From Dipteris shenzhenensis (taxonomy: Eukaryota > Polypodiophyta > Polypodiopsida > Gleicheniales), in assembly GCA_047967505.1 (NCBI GenBank), contig CM106539.1: 64,000 nt of DNA. The stretch is one strand, 5' to 3'. Position 1 is the stretch's first letter; the number at the start of each line of letters is the position of its first letter. Made by a program: the position numbers and the translations under genes. Below are positions 22,836 through 34,764 of the stretch, piece by piece. The notes under the pieces are model-generated. The model was not told the origin of the DNA. It was given only the letters and a program-made list of their open reading frames with translations, and did no database searches.

Positions 22836-23499
22836 ATTGCAACAATCCAAGAGCCACTTGAGTGACACATGCAGATGGCTCATGCCTTGCATTGCTCTCA
22901 CAAGGGATAGCTTGGAGTGGAGGATCCATCGGCATTCCTTCAAGATCCCCACAACACGTGAGTCACAGTTGAGACTGCACATCTTTGGCTCCGCTGCGGG
23001 GGAGTTCAAAGTATAATTTTGCATTGCGCTTGTGTTCTCTCATCATTTACCCATTGCTCATTATTTCAAGCTTAACTTGGAGCTTTGATAGTGAAGTTGT
23101 AGGAGAGGAATGAGCGAAGAAGTATGTGCGTGGATGGAAAAAAGGTAAAAAACTATCATTTTCTGTTGGAAAGCATTTTTTATCATGGGAAGCTTGTTTT
23201 TGATGTTTGTTAGTGTTTTAAAGTGATAGGAAGATATTTACAAGATTGCTAAGGTGTGCGTGATAGCAAACTCCATCAAGAACACCCAAAAATGGAGATG
23301 GAAGCTCAAATTTGAAATGGTTCTTGAGTGTGGACAGCCCCACGTGTAGGAATTTCTCATTCATGTACAAAAACTTGATGTTTTTTGCTCTTTTTTGTTT
23401 AGTATAGGTAGTTTAGTAGTGCATAGCACCCATAAACACTCAGAGCTAGAACAAAAACTAAAAAATCACCAAATAAAAGTTGGGTAAATTCGTGTTCTT

Positions 23500-23990
23500 A
23501 GACATTTCCTATCCCCACGGGTCATCGCCATAGCGCTATCCTGCCGACCCATCGCCATAGTGCTATCCCCATGGTTGAATTTTCATTGACCCGTTGGCTT
23601 AGACCCTATCCCTCTATGACCTAACAACTGTCCACTGTCTAACCTATTGCCTTAATTAGTACGTGTCAAAATTTGCTATCCCGCCGATCTGACAGGCGTT
23701 GGGTTTTGAGCTTATGCCCATGACCCGTTGGCTTACTGTCAACCCCACGTCCACCACCATACTTACGTCCCACCAAAATAGATTATCTGCCAATTGTCTC
23801 TCAAGGGTTATCCCTATGCTTGTTGTCTTATAGCTAGCCCTATGACCATCGCCATAATCACATCCCGCTGCCCATAGCCTTAGCACTAACCCCGCGATCG
23901 TGGGTATACCATCTTCACTCCATCTAACAAGTGTCAACTTTCTATCCCTATGCCCATTGTCTTAGTTCTATCCCTATGCCCATCACCTTA
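23500..23990 (+). repeat. Minisatellite-like array of diverged CTATCCC-CCATCGCC units
   Basis: Phrases such as CATCGCCATAGCGCTATCC, CATCGCCATAGTGCTATCC, CTATCCCTATGCCCATTGTC and CTATCCCTATGCCCATCACC recur at irregular 25-50 base spacing on the plus strand. The array lies between the possible LTR and gag. A minus-strand open frame at 23656-23937 passes through it and is probably incidental. Confidence 0.6.
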
Positions 23991-24028
23991 AATTTGAGCC
24001 AGAGTGTACCTCTACAAAAATCTTATAC

Positions 24029-25850
24029 ATGCACTTGAGGTCTGGAAGAATTTTGTCCAAGGAACCTGAGCTCAAGAATAGTGTTTTGAGCTACGCTCAG
24101 CCAGCTTTTTGCCCTAGTTTGGGATCGGCTCCAACTGGAAGCTCCATTCCTAGCTCTGACTCAGAGATACGACCTCGATGGGAGGACTCCTCTAGCTCTA
24201 ACGAGATAGAGAGCGTGAACGAGGAAATGCAAGACCCCATAGGCTCGAGGGCTTTCAAAGCTCCCCTGCTCCTTTTGTAGCCTCCAGGTTAAGAGGTATG
24301 ATATCCAACATGTTTGGATGGTTGGGCCAAATAGATTTAGCAGACATGGAGAACCCCTTCACCCCACTATGTTCATGGAAAGGGGAGGCCAGCAACAACC
24401 GGCCCTTAAGCCATAGATGGGGACTAAGACCACCTTTGTGGACTTAGGTCCCATAGACTTCACAAGGGATCTTGATTTGGAATGCATGGAGGACGAAGTC
24501 CCATGGATGAGCGACTTTGCAGGGCAAGACCTTGGCCAAGGAAATGCATGAGACCTTCAAGGGGGAAACTCTTATGAAGTTTTGACCTTCCAGGTGCCCT
24601 TGACATTTGCTAGCTACGTAGCCTCACAAGTTCTACCTTACCATCCAATGCAAGGAACCTCCATGTAGATGCCCAGTGACCCGCTCCCTCCTGGAGTCTG
24701 ATAGCTCACTCCTGCAGATGGAACTCCAATGCAAGCTTCTTAGCCCCGATGCGAGTACCGACAACCTAGTGGAACCCACCACCACTAGGGCTATAGGCTT
24801 GAGCTCATCGACACTATGACCCATAAGGCCCACATCTATCGAATGAGGCGATGCACATCTTGATGAATGCACTAGGAAGGGGGGCTACCCCATGCACCTG
24901 TATTTCCAGCAAGGATCACCAATCCCTCTAGGACTCAACCCATAGCCATCTCCAAGTTGATGACTAAATTCCTTGTAGAAAGAGATCCGGTCTCCTACAT
25001 GGCGCGATTCGAGCAAATAAGCGAAGCCTTTGGTGCTCTTGGAGATCTAGAAATGGTTAATGAGTTTGGCCTCACTCTGGATGGCAAGGTGGCCAATGGT
25101 ATATGGCCCTCAACCCAAAAGAGAAGGTCAATTGGGAGGCATTATGGAAAGTATTCATTGTACGATTCACCCAAGTGGACATAAGTGGATCCCGATTAAC
25201 TAGTTATATGAGGTGAAGCAAAATGACAAGGAATCTCTTTGAGATCACATCACCAGGATCAAACACCTCAATTTCCATTGCTAACCATATGAGAGGATGA
25301 GTGATGAACGATTGCTACCATGTTTCCTTATCGGTTTGGTAGACCCAAAGCTGTATGACCACTTAATGGTTATAGTTCCCACTTCCTTTGAACTTTGCAG
25401 CAGCAAGGTGACTATCTGTATAAGTGATAATATGATGGATAAGGTTGTCTAAGAAAAAATTACAACTCCATCAGAGATACCACATTTGGTAAGGTCTTCC
25501 TATGCGAAGCCTACCAAGAAGCAGAACAACGAGCCAAAGGGCTTGGATATGAGTGAGTTGGCCTCAAACCTATTGAATCAATTGGGTCAGCAGTGGAAGT
25601 CAAGGACCTCCAAGGAGACATTGAGTAACCTCCATTTGTTTCCTAGGAGAGACAACGTGTGGTGTGGGGTATGCAATGGCAATCATCCCTCCAATGAGTG
25701 CCCTCACCGTAGGGCACGCCTTAGGGCAAGGCAAGCACTCTACTATGCACACCCCTATTGATGGGGAAACCATGACACATCCCAATGCCGATTCCCAAGG
25801 GTCCTTCCCCAAGCGATTTATCAAGTGAGCCACAAATAACCCATGTTATT
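24029..25850 (+). pseudogene. Ty3/gypsy gag remnant with zinc knuckle
   Basis: The first frame starts MHLRSGRILSKEPEL, the characteristic opening of many plant gypsy gag proteins, and runs for 83 codons. After a decayed stretch comes the gag core: DPVSYMARFEQISEAFGALG (24980-25040), then in shifted frames NWEALWKVFIVRFTQVD (about 25128), HITRIKHLNFHC and LPCFLIGLVDPKLYDHL (about 25235-25360). The nucleic-acid-binding knuckle CGVCNGNHPSNEC (C-x2-C-x4-H-x4-C) is at about 25668-25706, with a second CRFPR remnant near 25790. Gag packages the element RNA. Stops and shifts make this copy non-functional. No protease or pol follows: a purine-rich tract starts near 26200. Confidence 0.8.
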
Positions 25851-26199
25851 TGTGGAGCCACCTCCCCCACCTCATACAACCCCACACTTGATTGAATGGG
25901 GTTCCCCTACCACAAATCCCTGAGTCGCCCCAACCCCCACAGACTAGGTCTAAGAAGGCCACTATGGTAGGCATAGGAGTGAACCAAGTGCTCATCCAAG
26001 ATGGTTAAAATGAGGAGACATCCACCCTTGCCACCTCCTCTGCGTCCGGATGAGCCCTCTCCTAGGATGACCCAAGTTTGCTTCCATACCCAAATGTAAA
26101 CAAGCCAGTGCGGGCCCAAGGCCTCACATCCCTACCTCAGTATAAGGGAACCTATCCAAACCCTAGACTTGGAAAACTTGGTATTGGTATGCTAAGAGA

Positions 26200-28290
26200 A
26201 ATTTGAGCATAGTCTCAAAGCTAGTAAAGGGTCGGATTAAAAGATGAAGAACTAGAGGGGGGGGAGGATTATAGGGTGAAAGGTAGGTTTAGGACCATGG
26301 CAAATTAGAGGGGAAGTGAAGGAAAATAAAGGGAAAGGGGGGAAATGTATATAGAGGAGGGGGGGGGGATATGAGTAAACTTAAATGAAAAGAAGGCGAA
26401 AATCAATTTAAAGACGTTTGTTATAATGAAAAAAGAGGGGGGGGATTAATTAGTAAGGAAAAAAGGGAAAGAAATAAAATAACAAGGGGGGGAAGAGCGT
26501 GTAAGAAAGGAGTAAATTAGAGGAGCGATAAGAGGGGGGTGTGACATAATAAAGCAGGAAATGAAAGGGGCATGAGTGTCCATGTCATATGCTTGGATTG
26601 GTTGTGGTATCACAAGGTTTGAAGCCAGAGGTAGAGGTGCACATGGGCCAAGATGTAGGGCAAGCGAAGGCTAAGTACACGTAGTGTTACAGTCATAAGG
26701 ACTCAGGGACAATTGAGAGGGTGTATCAGCCATAGAGGGGAAGGTCTCAACACAGAGATAAACTATAGCAGTGGACACAAACGACAAGGATACAGGCGTA
26801 GAGCTGTTAGAAAAGTGTAAGAGAGATTGGAGAGAGATGCATACAGAGGTACAGGTAGGAAGCGAAGTAGGCATGGGGAAGAGAGATGCGGAGTAGGGCA
26901 CAGGGATTGGAGATTCGGCCATAGTGTAGAGGGGGGTGCAGTAGATGCTCGAAAGCTTAGAAGTGAGGAGCAGTGGCAACAACTGTTAATGCAGTGAGCA
27001 TGTGTGGGTAGTGTAGCAGCATGAAGCATGGGGCAAAGGCGAAGGTTTTAGATAGTGGAGGAAGAGCCTCCTTTTATAAGCCTATGAGTAGGTAGTCGGG
27101 TCATGGGGGTGTAGGTAGTCGGGAGAGCATAGATAGCTAGGGAGTATGTATCTTGGGGTGGGTCGGCCAGGGAGCTAAGAGCGTGAGTATGCATGCTAGC
27201 GGTAAATGCAGGATGGCCGAGAATATAGTGGGTGGATGGGTGGGTGGGTCGGCCAGGGAGCTAAGAGCGTGAGTATGCATGCTAGCGGTAAATGCAGGAT
27301 GGCCGAGAATATAGTGGGTTAAAAAATATGGGGAGGGGGACTTTATTGAGGGTAGGACACTAAGTTAGGCCCATGCTAATAGAATAAGATATACACTTAT
27401 CATAGCTTTGGAAGATAGGAAAAATTAGAAGATTGAAAGTAAAGGTTTTATGGAACAAATGTAGATTAGGAGAAATATGGAGCAAAGTAAAAAACAATAA
27501 TTAAATAGTAAAATACAACAAAGGGTTTTTTTAAAGGGAAAATTGGAAAGGAGGAAGAGTAAAAAAGAAGTAAACTAAAAAGGGAGAAAAAAGGTAAAAC
27601 TAAAATTTTAAAAAATTGAACCTTAATATAAAGGAGCAATTAAAGGAAAAGAAAAAATATATATATTATTTAAAGGAACAAGGGGGTGTTTTAAGGGTAG
27701 CCAAAAAACGATAAATTGAGGAAGAAAATAGGGGAATATAGAGGAAAATGAGAAAAAGGAATAGGGGAAATTGAAGGGAGTTACCAAAAAAGAGAAGAGG
27801 CAGGGGGGGGGGTAGATGGGAAGACAAGGGAGCTAGGGTTTCAAAAAGGGAAAAAAAGGGGGGGAAGGGGGTTCTGGTAAGGACCAAATTGAAAAAGAAA
27901 TTAGGCAAGAATAAAAAATTAAAGGCAAAAAGAAATTATTTCGAAAAAAGCTAGGAATTTAGGAAGAAAAATATATAAAATTGGGGACAATAGGAAAAAT
28001 TAGGGGGAAATGGGAAATTTGGAAAAGAGGGAATTTAATAGGAAGGTAAAATTAATTAAAAATAGAAACATAAAATTGAACAGTAAAAAGAAAAAGAAAA
28101 TAAGGGATAAGGAAACAATTATTAAAAAGGAAAGTGAGGGGAGTTTAATGAAAGCGAAAAATACATAATTAAAATTAAAAAATTAAATTTAAATAAAAAT
28201 TTAAAATTGAAATGAAATTAAATAAAAATTAAAAAAGTGGGGGGGTAACGTGGGAATATAAGGGAGCCAGGGTTTCAAAAGGGAGGAAGG
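26200..28290 (-). repeat. Long purine-rich tract (pyrimidine-rich on the minus strand)
   Basis: About 2 kb biased to A and G on the plus strand, with several G runs of eight or nine bases. Read on the minus strand it equals the pyrimidine tracts elsewhere in the window and comes after an LTR-like module and an (AC)n array, in the same order as at 12.5-13.3 kb. Open frames here on the minus strand (26671-27029, 27666-27908) are Leu/Ser/Pro-rich products of composition, not genes. Confidence 0.6.
27157..27320. repeat. 86-bp direct tandem duplication
   Basis: The stretch starting GGTGGGTCGGCCAGGGAGC at about 27157 is repeated at about 27243 with no differences over about 78 bases, ending in GAATATAGTGGGT both times. 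The identity indicates a recent duplication inside otherwise old-looking sequence. Confidence 0.93.
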
Positions 28291-28298
28291 GGTAGGAT

Positions 28299-28321
28299 GT
28301 GTGTGTGTGTGTGTGTGCGTG
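28299..28321. repeat. (GT)n microsatellite
   Basis: About eleven GT units with one GC change. On the minus strand it is an (AC)n array placed about 120 bases after the LTR-like module. Confidence 0.95.
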
Positions 28322-28437
28322 TTAAAAAAAAAGAAACCTATAAACAACACGACACACGATGCTCAAATAAGGGTAAAAAAACTTTTTTCATATTGTAATA
28401 TGGATATATGAGTAGAACTGGTAAAAAAATATTGAAT

Positions 28438-28590
28438 CCATCTAGTAGTCTAGGTTTCGAGGTTAGGGTCCACTTACCTGCCACCATCCAAGAGAAACTA
28501 AGTGTGAGAACAATATAGCTTCTAACAGGTAGACAAGTAATGCCTATGTATCCCAGCTTGTTATCGCTTTTACCAAAGACCTATACTACT
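28438..28590 (-). mobile_element. Recurring LTR-like module, minus-strand copy
   Basis: The reverse complement contains GCGATAACAAGCTGGG, TTGTCTACCTG, TTGGATGGTGGCAGGTAAG and TGGACCCTAACCTCGAAACC, in the same order as copy 2. Between it and the GT array, the minus strand also carries CCCTTATTTGAG and TCGTGTGTCGTGTTG, matched in CACCCTTATTTGAG and GTGTGCCGTGTTG at 35.73 kb. Confidence 0.55.
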
Positions 28591-28599
28591 ATCTAGATT

Positions 28600-29640
28600 C
28601 AAAATAACCACATTAAAGTGTTAAAGCAAAATGACCTATGAATAAGAAGAATAGAAAACTAGTGCTTACAAGATTTAATGAACTGACTAAATAAACTTTA
28701 AGTACAAAGCTTAAAAAAATACCCCTGGCTACTTTATTAAAAATTACTATAAAAGAGTACCATAAATAAATTTATTTATAAGAATTTTCTAAGGAAATTA
28801 AAAGAAGTCGATGAAAAGATGCCTAGCAAAATTATAAGCATAGGTGTAGGCAAGTGCCAATTAATTCTAATACACCTTACTTACCTTAACCAAGGTTGAA
28901 GCTTTTAAGAAAGACCATACAATCAACATGATAGAGCAAAGCATTGTATAAATTATAATTTTCCATGCTACATGACTAATCATTGTAGACAATTAAAAGG
29001 TTAAGTGGTTTAATATATTAGAGGGGTGAGAAAGAAGTAAGCCATTTTCCATGTCCTATGAGCTTAAGCATCCTCATGTTAGGGCGAATCCCTGGCTAGG
29101 AGGAATTAGGAAATAGTAACTTCCTTTGCCTGTCCCGACACTATCTACAGTCCATGCCATTTCATGAAATGCTACTTGCTGGAGTCACATTTTTGTAATT
29201 CCTCTCAAAGGTGGTTGGACTACACCAAGAGCTATCCATAGTAAAAATCTTAAGGCAAATGCTCTAGTAATTGAGGCGTATTGGTGAAAAATTTAGTTGA
29301 AAATGGTTCATCTCTCTCTGACGACCGGACATAGCATTGCACAATTCTTCTCTAGGAGCTCTTCTCTGTTAAAACAGCTTTCATTCCATTGCAAAGGCCC
29401 CTTTGATGCTTGCTTCTACAGCTTGAATTTTAGTCTCCAATCTTTGCTCATTTTTTAGTTCACATTTTGGCAATTTTGTGGATTTGAGGGTTGACCAAGT
29501 AACTAAGATTTGGGGCTTTTGTTGTTAAGTGAGTGTTGACTATGATCTAGCCTTGTAATGAGTATAGACAGTACCTTTGGTTGATATATCAAGTGGTAAG
29601 GCCTACTAACTTTTGTGTCTTCACAAGGAGAAAGAAATGC
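28600..29640. other. Spacer without recognisable gene
   Basis: AT-rich, no recognisable coding sequence or repeat family. Confidence 0.45.
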
Positions 29641-30076
29641 CCAAAGCTTCCTACCTGACATAAATGGTAAGTAAACGAGTTTCCCTTGGGTCCTCTACCC
29701 AGACTTCAATGTATAAAAAGATTGTAAGTGGTGAACTTGGATGTAATATGATCAAGGTGATAAATCTTGAGCACTCCAAGAAGATTATGAAGGAAGATTT
29801 CACAGACAATAAGGATCTCGGCTCCAAGATTAGGAAACCAAGGATGCAAATAAAACCTTGCACCGGACTACGCTTCTACAACAAGTATTACACTCTAATG
29901 CAAAGAAGCAAGACTGGAAGAGGAAAAGATCCAAAGATGATAGACTTTTCAAGTTCTATGGTGATGATTTGGTGATTTATTCTCCTACAGAAGATCAAGA
30001 AGAAGAACACGAAGAGATTACTGCTTTCACCACCCAAGTCAATCTTTACAAGGGTGATGACCCATATATCTTCTAA
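29640..30076 (+). other. Unrecognised open stretch
   Basis: Two overlapping plus-strand frames (29664-29975, 103 codons; 29858-30076, 72 codons). The second contains FYGDDLVIYSPTEDQEEEHE, an acidic C-terminal-like segment. The switch between frames around 29900 would need a frameshift. I do not recognise a family. It could be a retroelement or host-gene fragment. Low confidence that it is coding. Confidence 0.2.
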
Positions 30077-30389
30077 GATGTTTTATGTGTGTGGTCAATA
30101 AGGGTTCTCTTCCCTGGAATGTCCCCCTTAAATGATTGTTAGTCATATGTTTGAGGTTTTACCTTGTTAGACCCATGAGGATTTCCATGCATAGTCATTG
30201 TCCAGTCTCCCAATTGTAAACCAAGAGACCAAAGTCAAAGTGACATCATGTTGGGGTGAGGATGCCCAAATGACTCTACTGCTAATGCAACTAGAGTGAG
30301 TGCTAGATTAGTATCATGAGTGTTGTCACTAGAGGTGGGCAATCCATGAAGCTTCCCATGGAGTACTGCTTGAGGTCATCAATTTGTGG

Positions 30390-30680
30390 GGGGGTATGAA
30401 GGACAAATTGATGTAATGGGGTGCACCAAGAGGTACAAGGTTTGTGTGAGGTTGTGTGTTGGTTAGTGTGACCAGGTTAGGTGGTAGAAGGTTCTATTAG
30501 GTGTGATTGAGAGATTCATGGGCTTGATTGAGAGATCAATGGAGTAATTTGTAGATCTGGAGGTGCTCTCCTTTGGGGCACATGAATTGTATCAGTTGCC
30601 CTTATAAGGGCCTCTCCACTCTTGAATAAACTACTTTATTTGCTTCATTTGTTGATTCCTTGTTGTTATTCCATCAGTGC
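30390..30680 (+). promoter_or_regulatory. Possible LTR promoter and polyadenylation region
   Basis: TTATAAGGG (30602) and AATAAA (30625) lie close together ahead of a plus-strand decayed retroelement-like frame beginning near 30720, as in compact plant LTRs. A local near-repeat, TTGAGAGATTCATGG/TTGAGAGATCAATGG, is at 30507 and 30528. No LTR ends were found. Confidence 0.3.
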
Positions 30681-30729
30681 AAGAGTCTCTCCTCCCCTGT
30701 CTTGAAATTGGGACATATGGGAGCTCCTC

Positions 30730-32220
30730 ACTCACTCTTCAAAAGCCCAATTTGGATGCTCATAAAAACTTCACCATGTTGGTATAGGAGGTGAACATGA
30801 AGGAGGGGCAACTAGACTGTCAAGGTCAAAAGATTACCTTCACTGAAAGCATGATTGACAATGCACTAGGCATTCCTAGAGGCAATTTGCAAGCACACTT
30901 CTTCGAGAAGTAATGGAAGAGACAGGATGTTCTAGATGTATACCCCAACACTCAGATTAGTAAAGATGGTGGAGTCAAGCTTTCTAGCTTGCCAATAGAC
31001 CTCCAAGATGTGTTGAAGAAGACAATGCACTTCTTTCCTGATACGAGAGGAACTGTGAAGTTCTGGTAGGTTCAAGCAGCAGTAGAGCAGCTGAAAGGAC
31101 ATGATGTATCTTTCTCAAGGGCAATATCCAAGAGTGTGATAACCAACTTGAAGAATTGCATGGATGGCAAATCCCAATTGTCATCTCAGTCCATTGGAGT
31201 TACAATGCACTTGATTGCATCTACCCTCAAAGGGATATTTGAGCAATACAATAAGAAGATGTCTCCAAAGGTGAATTTTCTACAAGAGAAAACCACCGAT
31301 GCAGCAAAGGCAGCTCAACTTGAGAAAATTCTCGGGGAGGGTGCAATAGCCAAGGTAGAGAAGGCACAAGCAAGAGCCTTGTAGGCACAAGAACAAGAGC
31401 TAAAGCCACTGTAAAAATGGTTGACATGGAAAGGCATAGAAGAGAAGAAGCAGAGAAGTGCATCAAGGAGCTCTAAGATAGGCTTGAAGAAGTGAGAAGT
31501 GATGGTGGGTACATCGCGGTGGACAAGGAGCTAGCAATGATGTGAAAGGAGCTTGAAGATCAGAGAGCCCAAAAGGAGGCATTGAAAAAGACCAGATGAT
31601 GGAGGAGCTGAAAAGGGAGAATGTAGAAACTGCAAGAGAGCTTCAAGGCTAGGAAGGATGGGGTAGAGAGCAGCTGAGGTGGAGAAAACAATGAGGCAGC
31701 TCTCCAGGCCAGGAAGGATGCAAAGAGCAACCATGGTGAAGCAAGTTGCCTGTAGCAGCAGCCACGGTGAGGGTTGTTTTTTCAAAACACTGTTGGAAGT
31801 TCAAAGAGTAAGCTACAAGACCCTACAAAAAGATTACAATAGGGTTGTGCATGAGCTTGCCATGGCTTTTGACAGTTTTCAAAAGTAGTCCATCATGTTG
31901 AGATATTTCCAAACTAGAGTGAAAGTCTTGGAAATGGCCCATGATGATGTTTCCAAGAAATTTAAGCAGCTTCAACAGATGCTAAGGGATTAAAATGAAG
32001 TTATTGTACAGAGTGAGTAAAGAGTGGAGGAGATGAAGGAGAACATCTGCAACCTTGGGACAAAGGAGGAAGGAATCAAGAAGCAAATTCATCATGTACA
32101 GAGCAAGACTGTGGTATTGATGGCCACAATAGTTAAATTGGATGCTGATCCTGCTATGCAACATGGTCCAAAATGTATGGTCTACCATACCCCCATCATA
32201 GATGACTACATGATCTGATG
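30730..32220 (+). pseudogene. Decayed retroelement-like ORF with coiled-coil composition
   Basis: In one or two plus-strand frames the translation starts KITFTESMIDNALGIPRGNL, similar in feel to the plant retroelement ORF often labelled 'putative plant transposon protein' (Athila-type ORF). It continues with FFPDTRGTVKFW, SRAISKSVITNLKNC and a long Lys/Glu/Gln-rich region (31300-32200) with heptad-like spacing. Stops and shifts occur throughout (for example 31382, 31888). The family assignment is tentative; it may instead be a decayed coiled-coil host protein. Confidence 0.4.
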
Positions 32221-33480
32221 GCCTACCTGCTACCACCCTGTGCACATTTTTTGCTTTGGGGTGTTTGTGCATGCAAGATTGCTATGTAGAGGATGTCATT
32301 TGCCATTGCCTAGGTTATGGATAGATCAAATGCGCCTGCCTACTATAGCTATCTATGATGAGAAAGTAGAATTTGCAACTCAATTTGCCATTTGGGCACA
32401 AACTGCAAAAGACAGGGAGCTCAAATCAAAGAATTCAAGCCCGAGCCTCTAGCTGCAAGGAAAAGGAGCTTGAAGAGAGGAACCAGCCCCCTTCAGGAAA
32501 GGAGCAAGAAGGACCGAGCCTGCAACCAGGAAGCTCAAAGCAAGGAAAGAGGAAGCAACATGATGGGAGTGGCCAGGCCCCTAAAGGAAGAGGTGATCTC
32601 TTTTAGGGAACTTATGGAGCTGACCAGGGAGGTAACCTTGCTCAACCATGCTCCCAAATTGGAGGAGAACTCATGGTGAGCGGTAGTGGCACCCACATAT
32701 GTTAGCCAATGGAGGTTAGATTTGACGCTTACTGTCCCCTTGCTCACCTCATGGGGTTTCAGCATGTTAAACATTCTAAGGAGAACCACCAAGCTCAACC
32801 CTTCGTGCTCAAGGGTTGTTCATTGGAACCCTATTTTCTCTAGGACGTCAATGTTTGCCAGAATGTGCATCCAATTCTGGGAGAACTGTGGATTGGGGAG
32901 AGGGGCATACCAAAATTCATCTTCCTCCCTCTTGTCCTCTTCTTTTCCATAGGTTTGGAACAATTTTAGGGACATGGTCCTATTGGTTGTGTTAGATTCT
33001 ACAGCAAATAGTTGTCCTGTGGCAATGGGTGGGTTTTGTATGTATGCAAATACCCTCGCATAATTTTCTCCTTATGGCATAATTAGATGTTGTCAGTGCG
33101 CCAATCGTGTACAAGTCCGAACATTTACAAGAAGGGCCTGCTTAGGATGGCTTCATTTCCAAGCTATTGGGGGTAAAGTCCATGACTACAAATCTAATGG
33201 GGTACGTGAAGCCGAATACCTTAATGTTAATACATGTGAGGACTCCCAAGGGCTCAACAGTTCTGCCATCGGCTAGCTTCACTACCAAGTGGGTTTGCTT
33301 GAGAGAAGGTTTTCCCAACCTCTCCCATCATTCCTTGGTGCAGACAGTGGACACTCATGCCCGCTCCCCCATTCAGGATGGCATCAACATTTTGGTTCTG
33401 GGGATAGCTACATTAGTATCATCACTTTCGAAGTATTGGTCTAGCTTATTGATGGGGACCTTGGGTAGGTTCTAGCTTTC
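32221..33480. other. Spacer with weak open stretches
   Basis: Plus-strand frames at 32240-32679 are Lys/Glu/Gln/Ser-rich and may continue the decayed ORF upstream. Those at 32686-32952 and 33167-33475 show no recognisable motif. No supported gene. Confidence 0.35.
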
Positions 33481-33484
33481 CTCC

Positions 33485-34380
33485 TGTGGTTGGTTGACTT
33501 TAGGGCTAGTAGGTCCTAGGGCCAGGAATTGTCCTTTCATCTAGTCTGAGAGGTCCCACTAAAGGGTAGGGTTACCTCTTAACAAGAAGGTGATTGGCAT
33601 CTTAACCTCGATGGAGAGGAAGGTTGCTAACCCAGCGCTATTACATGGTTCTTAAGAGGTCTCCCTACCTACTTATAGCAGATTCTTGAGACCATAAATG
33701 TCTCCTTCCTCTCATAGGTTTTGTAATATCGGATCCTCTTGAAACATTTCTTGCATCAAGTCTAGAGCCTCTAATTTACCGAACTCGATCATTCCTCTCC
33801 TTCCACCCTCTCTGGCACCCTAAGTGCTTTCGCTCCTCTATGAGTGGTCAGGTGGTTTGGGTGGATGCTCTTTCTAATTTTTTAAAAATTTTCCGGTCCT
33901 TCCCCTTAAACTCTTTCTCTTGCCCCCTTACATGTAGTCATTCTCGCCTATCGCCCTCACATTAACCTTTCACCCCTCATTCTCACCTATCGCCCTCACA
34001 TTAACCTTTCACCCCTAAAGTTTTCCCTCAGTTCCTTATTGTCCTAACCTATCTTTTTTCATTGATCTACTTTTATTTTCCCTCCTCTTCCTTTCATTCT
34101 TATTTACATTTTCTTTTTTTCTCTTTTCACTTCTTTGTTCTCGTGTTGTATTTTAAAACTCTCATTTAGGTTCTTTTTTGCTTCCTTCACCCTTATTCTC
34201 ATTAGACTTTATTTACCTTTATCCTTACAAAATCCTTTCTCTCCCTATTTTCCCTATAATTTTCCTAATTTCCCCCTTCTTCTCTCCCTATTTTTACTGT
34301 TTTAGAAAAACATTCCTGACCTAGCCTTTTACCTAACCACTCAACCTAATCCACACTCAAAAACCCCATCTTTTATAATC
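33485..34380 (+). repeat. Pyrimidine-rich tract, copy 3
   Basis: Strongly C/T-biased in its second half (33890-34380), leading into an LTR-like module as at 181-951 and 14380-15755. It includes a 39-bp direct duplication. Confidence 0.55.
33940..34017. repeat. 39-bp direct tandem duplication
   Basis: Two adjacent units ending in CGCCCTCACATTAACCTTTC then ACCCCT, differing by only one or two bases near the start. Confidence 0.92.
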
Positions 34381-34394
34381 AATATTTTACAACG

Positions 34395-34540
34395 TGTTGG
34401 ATAACTTTATGGCTAAGCTTCTAATTTATTGTGACCCTGATAACAAGGGAGGAGTGTTTATGACACCTGTCTTCCCAACCTCGTTCTTATCATGTTTTCT
34501 TGTTGGATGGTGGCATGTAAATGAGATTCTTGTTAGGACT
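34395..34540 (+). mobile_element. Recurring LTR-like module, copy 3
   Basis: TTTATTGTGACCCTGATAAC, then AAGGGAGGAGTGTTTATGAC and TGTCTTCCCAACC, nearly identical to copy 1 at 951-1015, followed by TTGTTGGATGGTGGCATGTA. The close match to copy 1 over about 60 bases shows common origin. A 68-codon frame passes through it but is not conserved as protein. Confidence 0.6.
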
Positions 34541-34729
34541 TCACCGGCTTTACTTTTGTTTACAAATAGTTTTTTGTTTAAACATTATTGGCATTTGTAA
34601 CGTGAATTGCAAATGCCAAAATACACATTAGCTTAAAAATACAAATACACTAAAATATATGAAAGAGAAGAACGGAAAACTATGAAATGGAAGAGGACAC
34701 AAGGCAAAGCATAGGGTACAATCTCCCCC

Positions 34730-34764
34730 CTCAAGGTGTGTGGCTCGTCATCCCACACCTTGAG
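34730..34764. repeat. Short hairpin
   Basis: CTCAAGGTGTGTGG and TCCCACACCTTGAG form a 14-base stem, nearly perfect, with a loop of seven bases. Function unknown. It could be the 3' hairpin of a small element, but no CTRR end follows. Confidence 0.6.

Larger units (their letters stand above)
22051..23140 (+). mobile_element. Possible 5' LTR ahead of the gypsy gag remnant
   Basis: The region contains a clear TATA box, a pyrimidine-rich transcribed leader, and a gypsy gag remnant downstream on the same strand, the order expected for U3-R-U5 then gag. Internal near-repeats such as CCCAAATGGCTCAAGATATC/CCTCAAATGGCTTAGGAC occur at 22265-22320. No second LTR or TG...CA ends could be matched within the window, so this is inference from layout. 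Confidence 0.35.

Noticed and set aside
22519-23024. Lys/Glu/Gly-rich minus-strand frame of 138 codons and its partners
   Set aside because: Created by the CT-rich low-complexity leader; no motif and alternative frames look alike.
26671-27908. Minus-strand Leu/Ser/Pro-rich frames in the purine-rich tract
   Set aside because: Composition artefacts; no domain and no splice signals.
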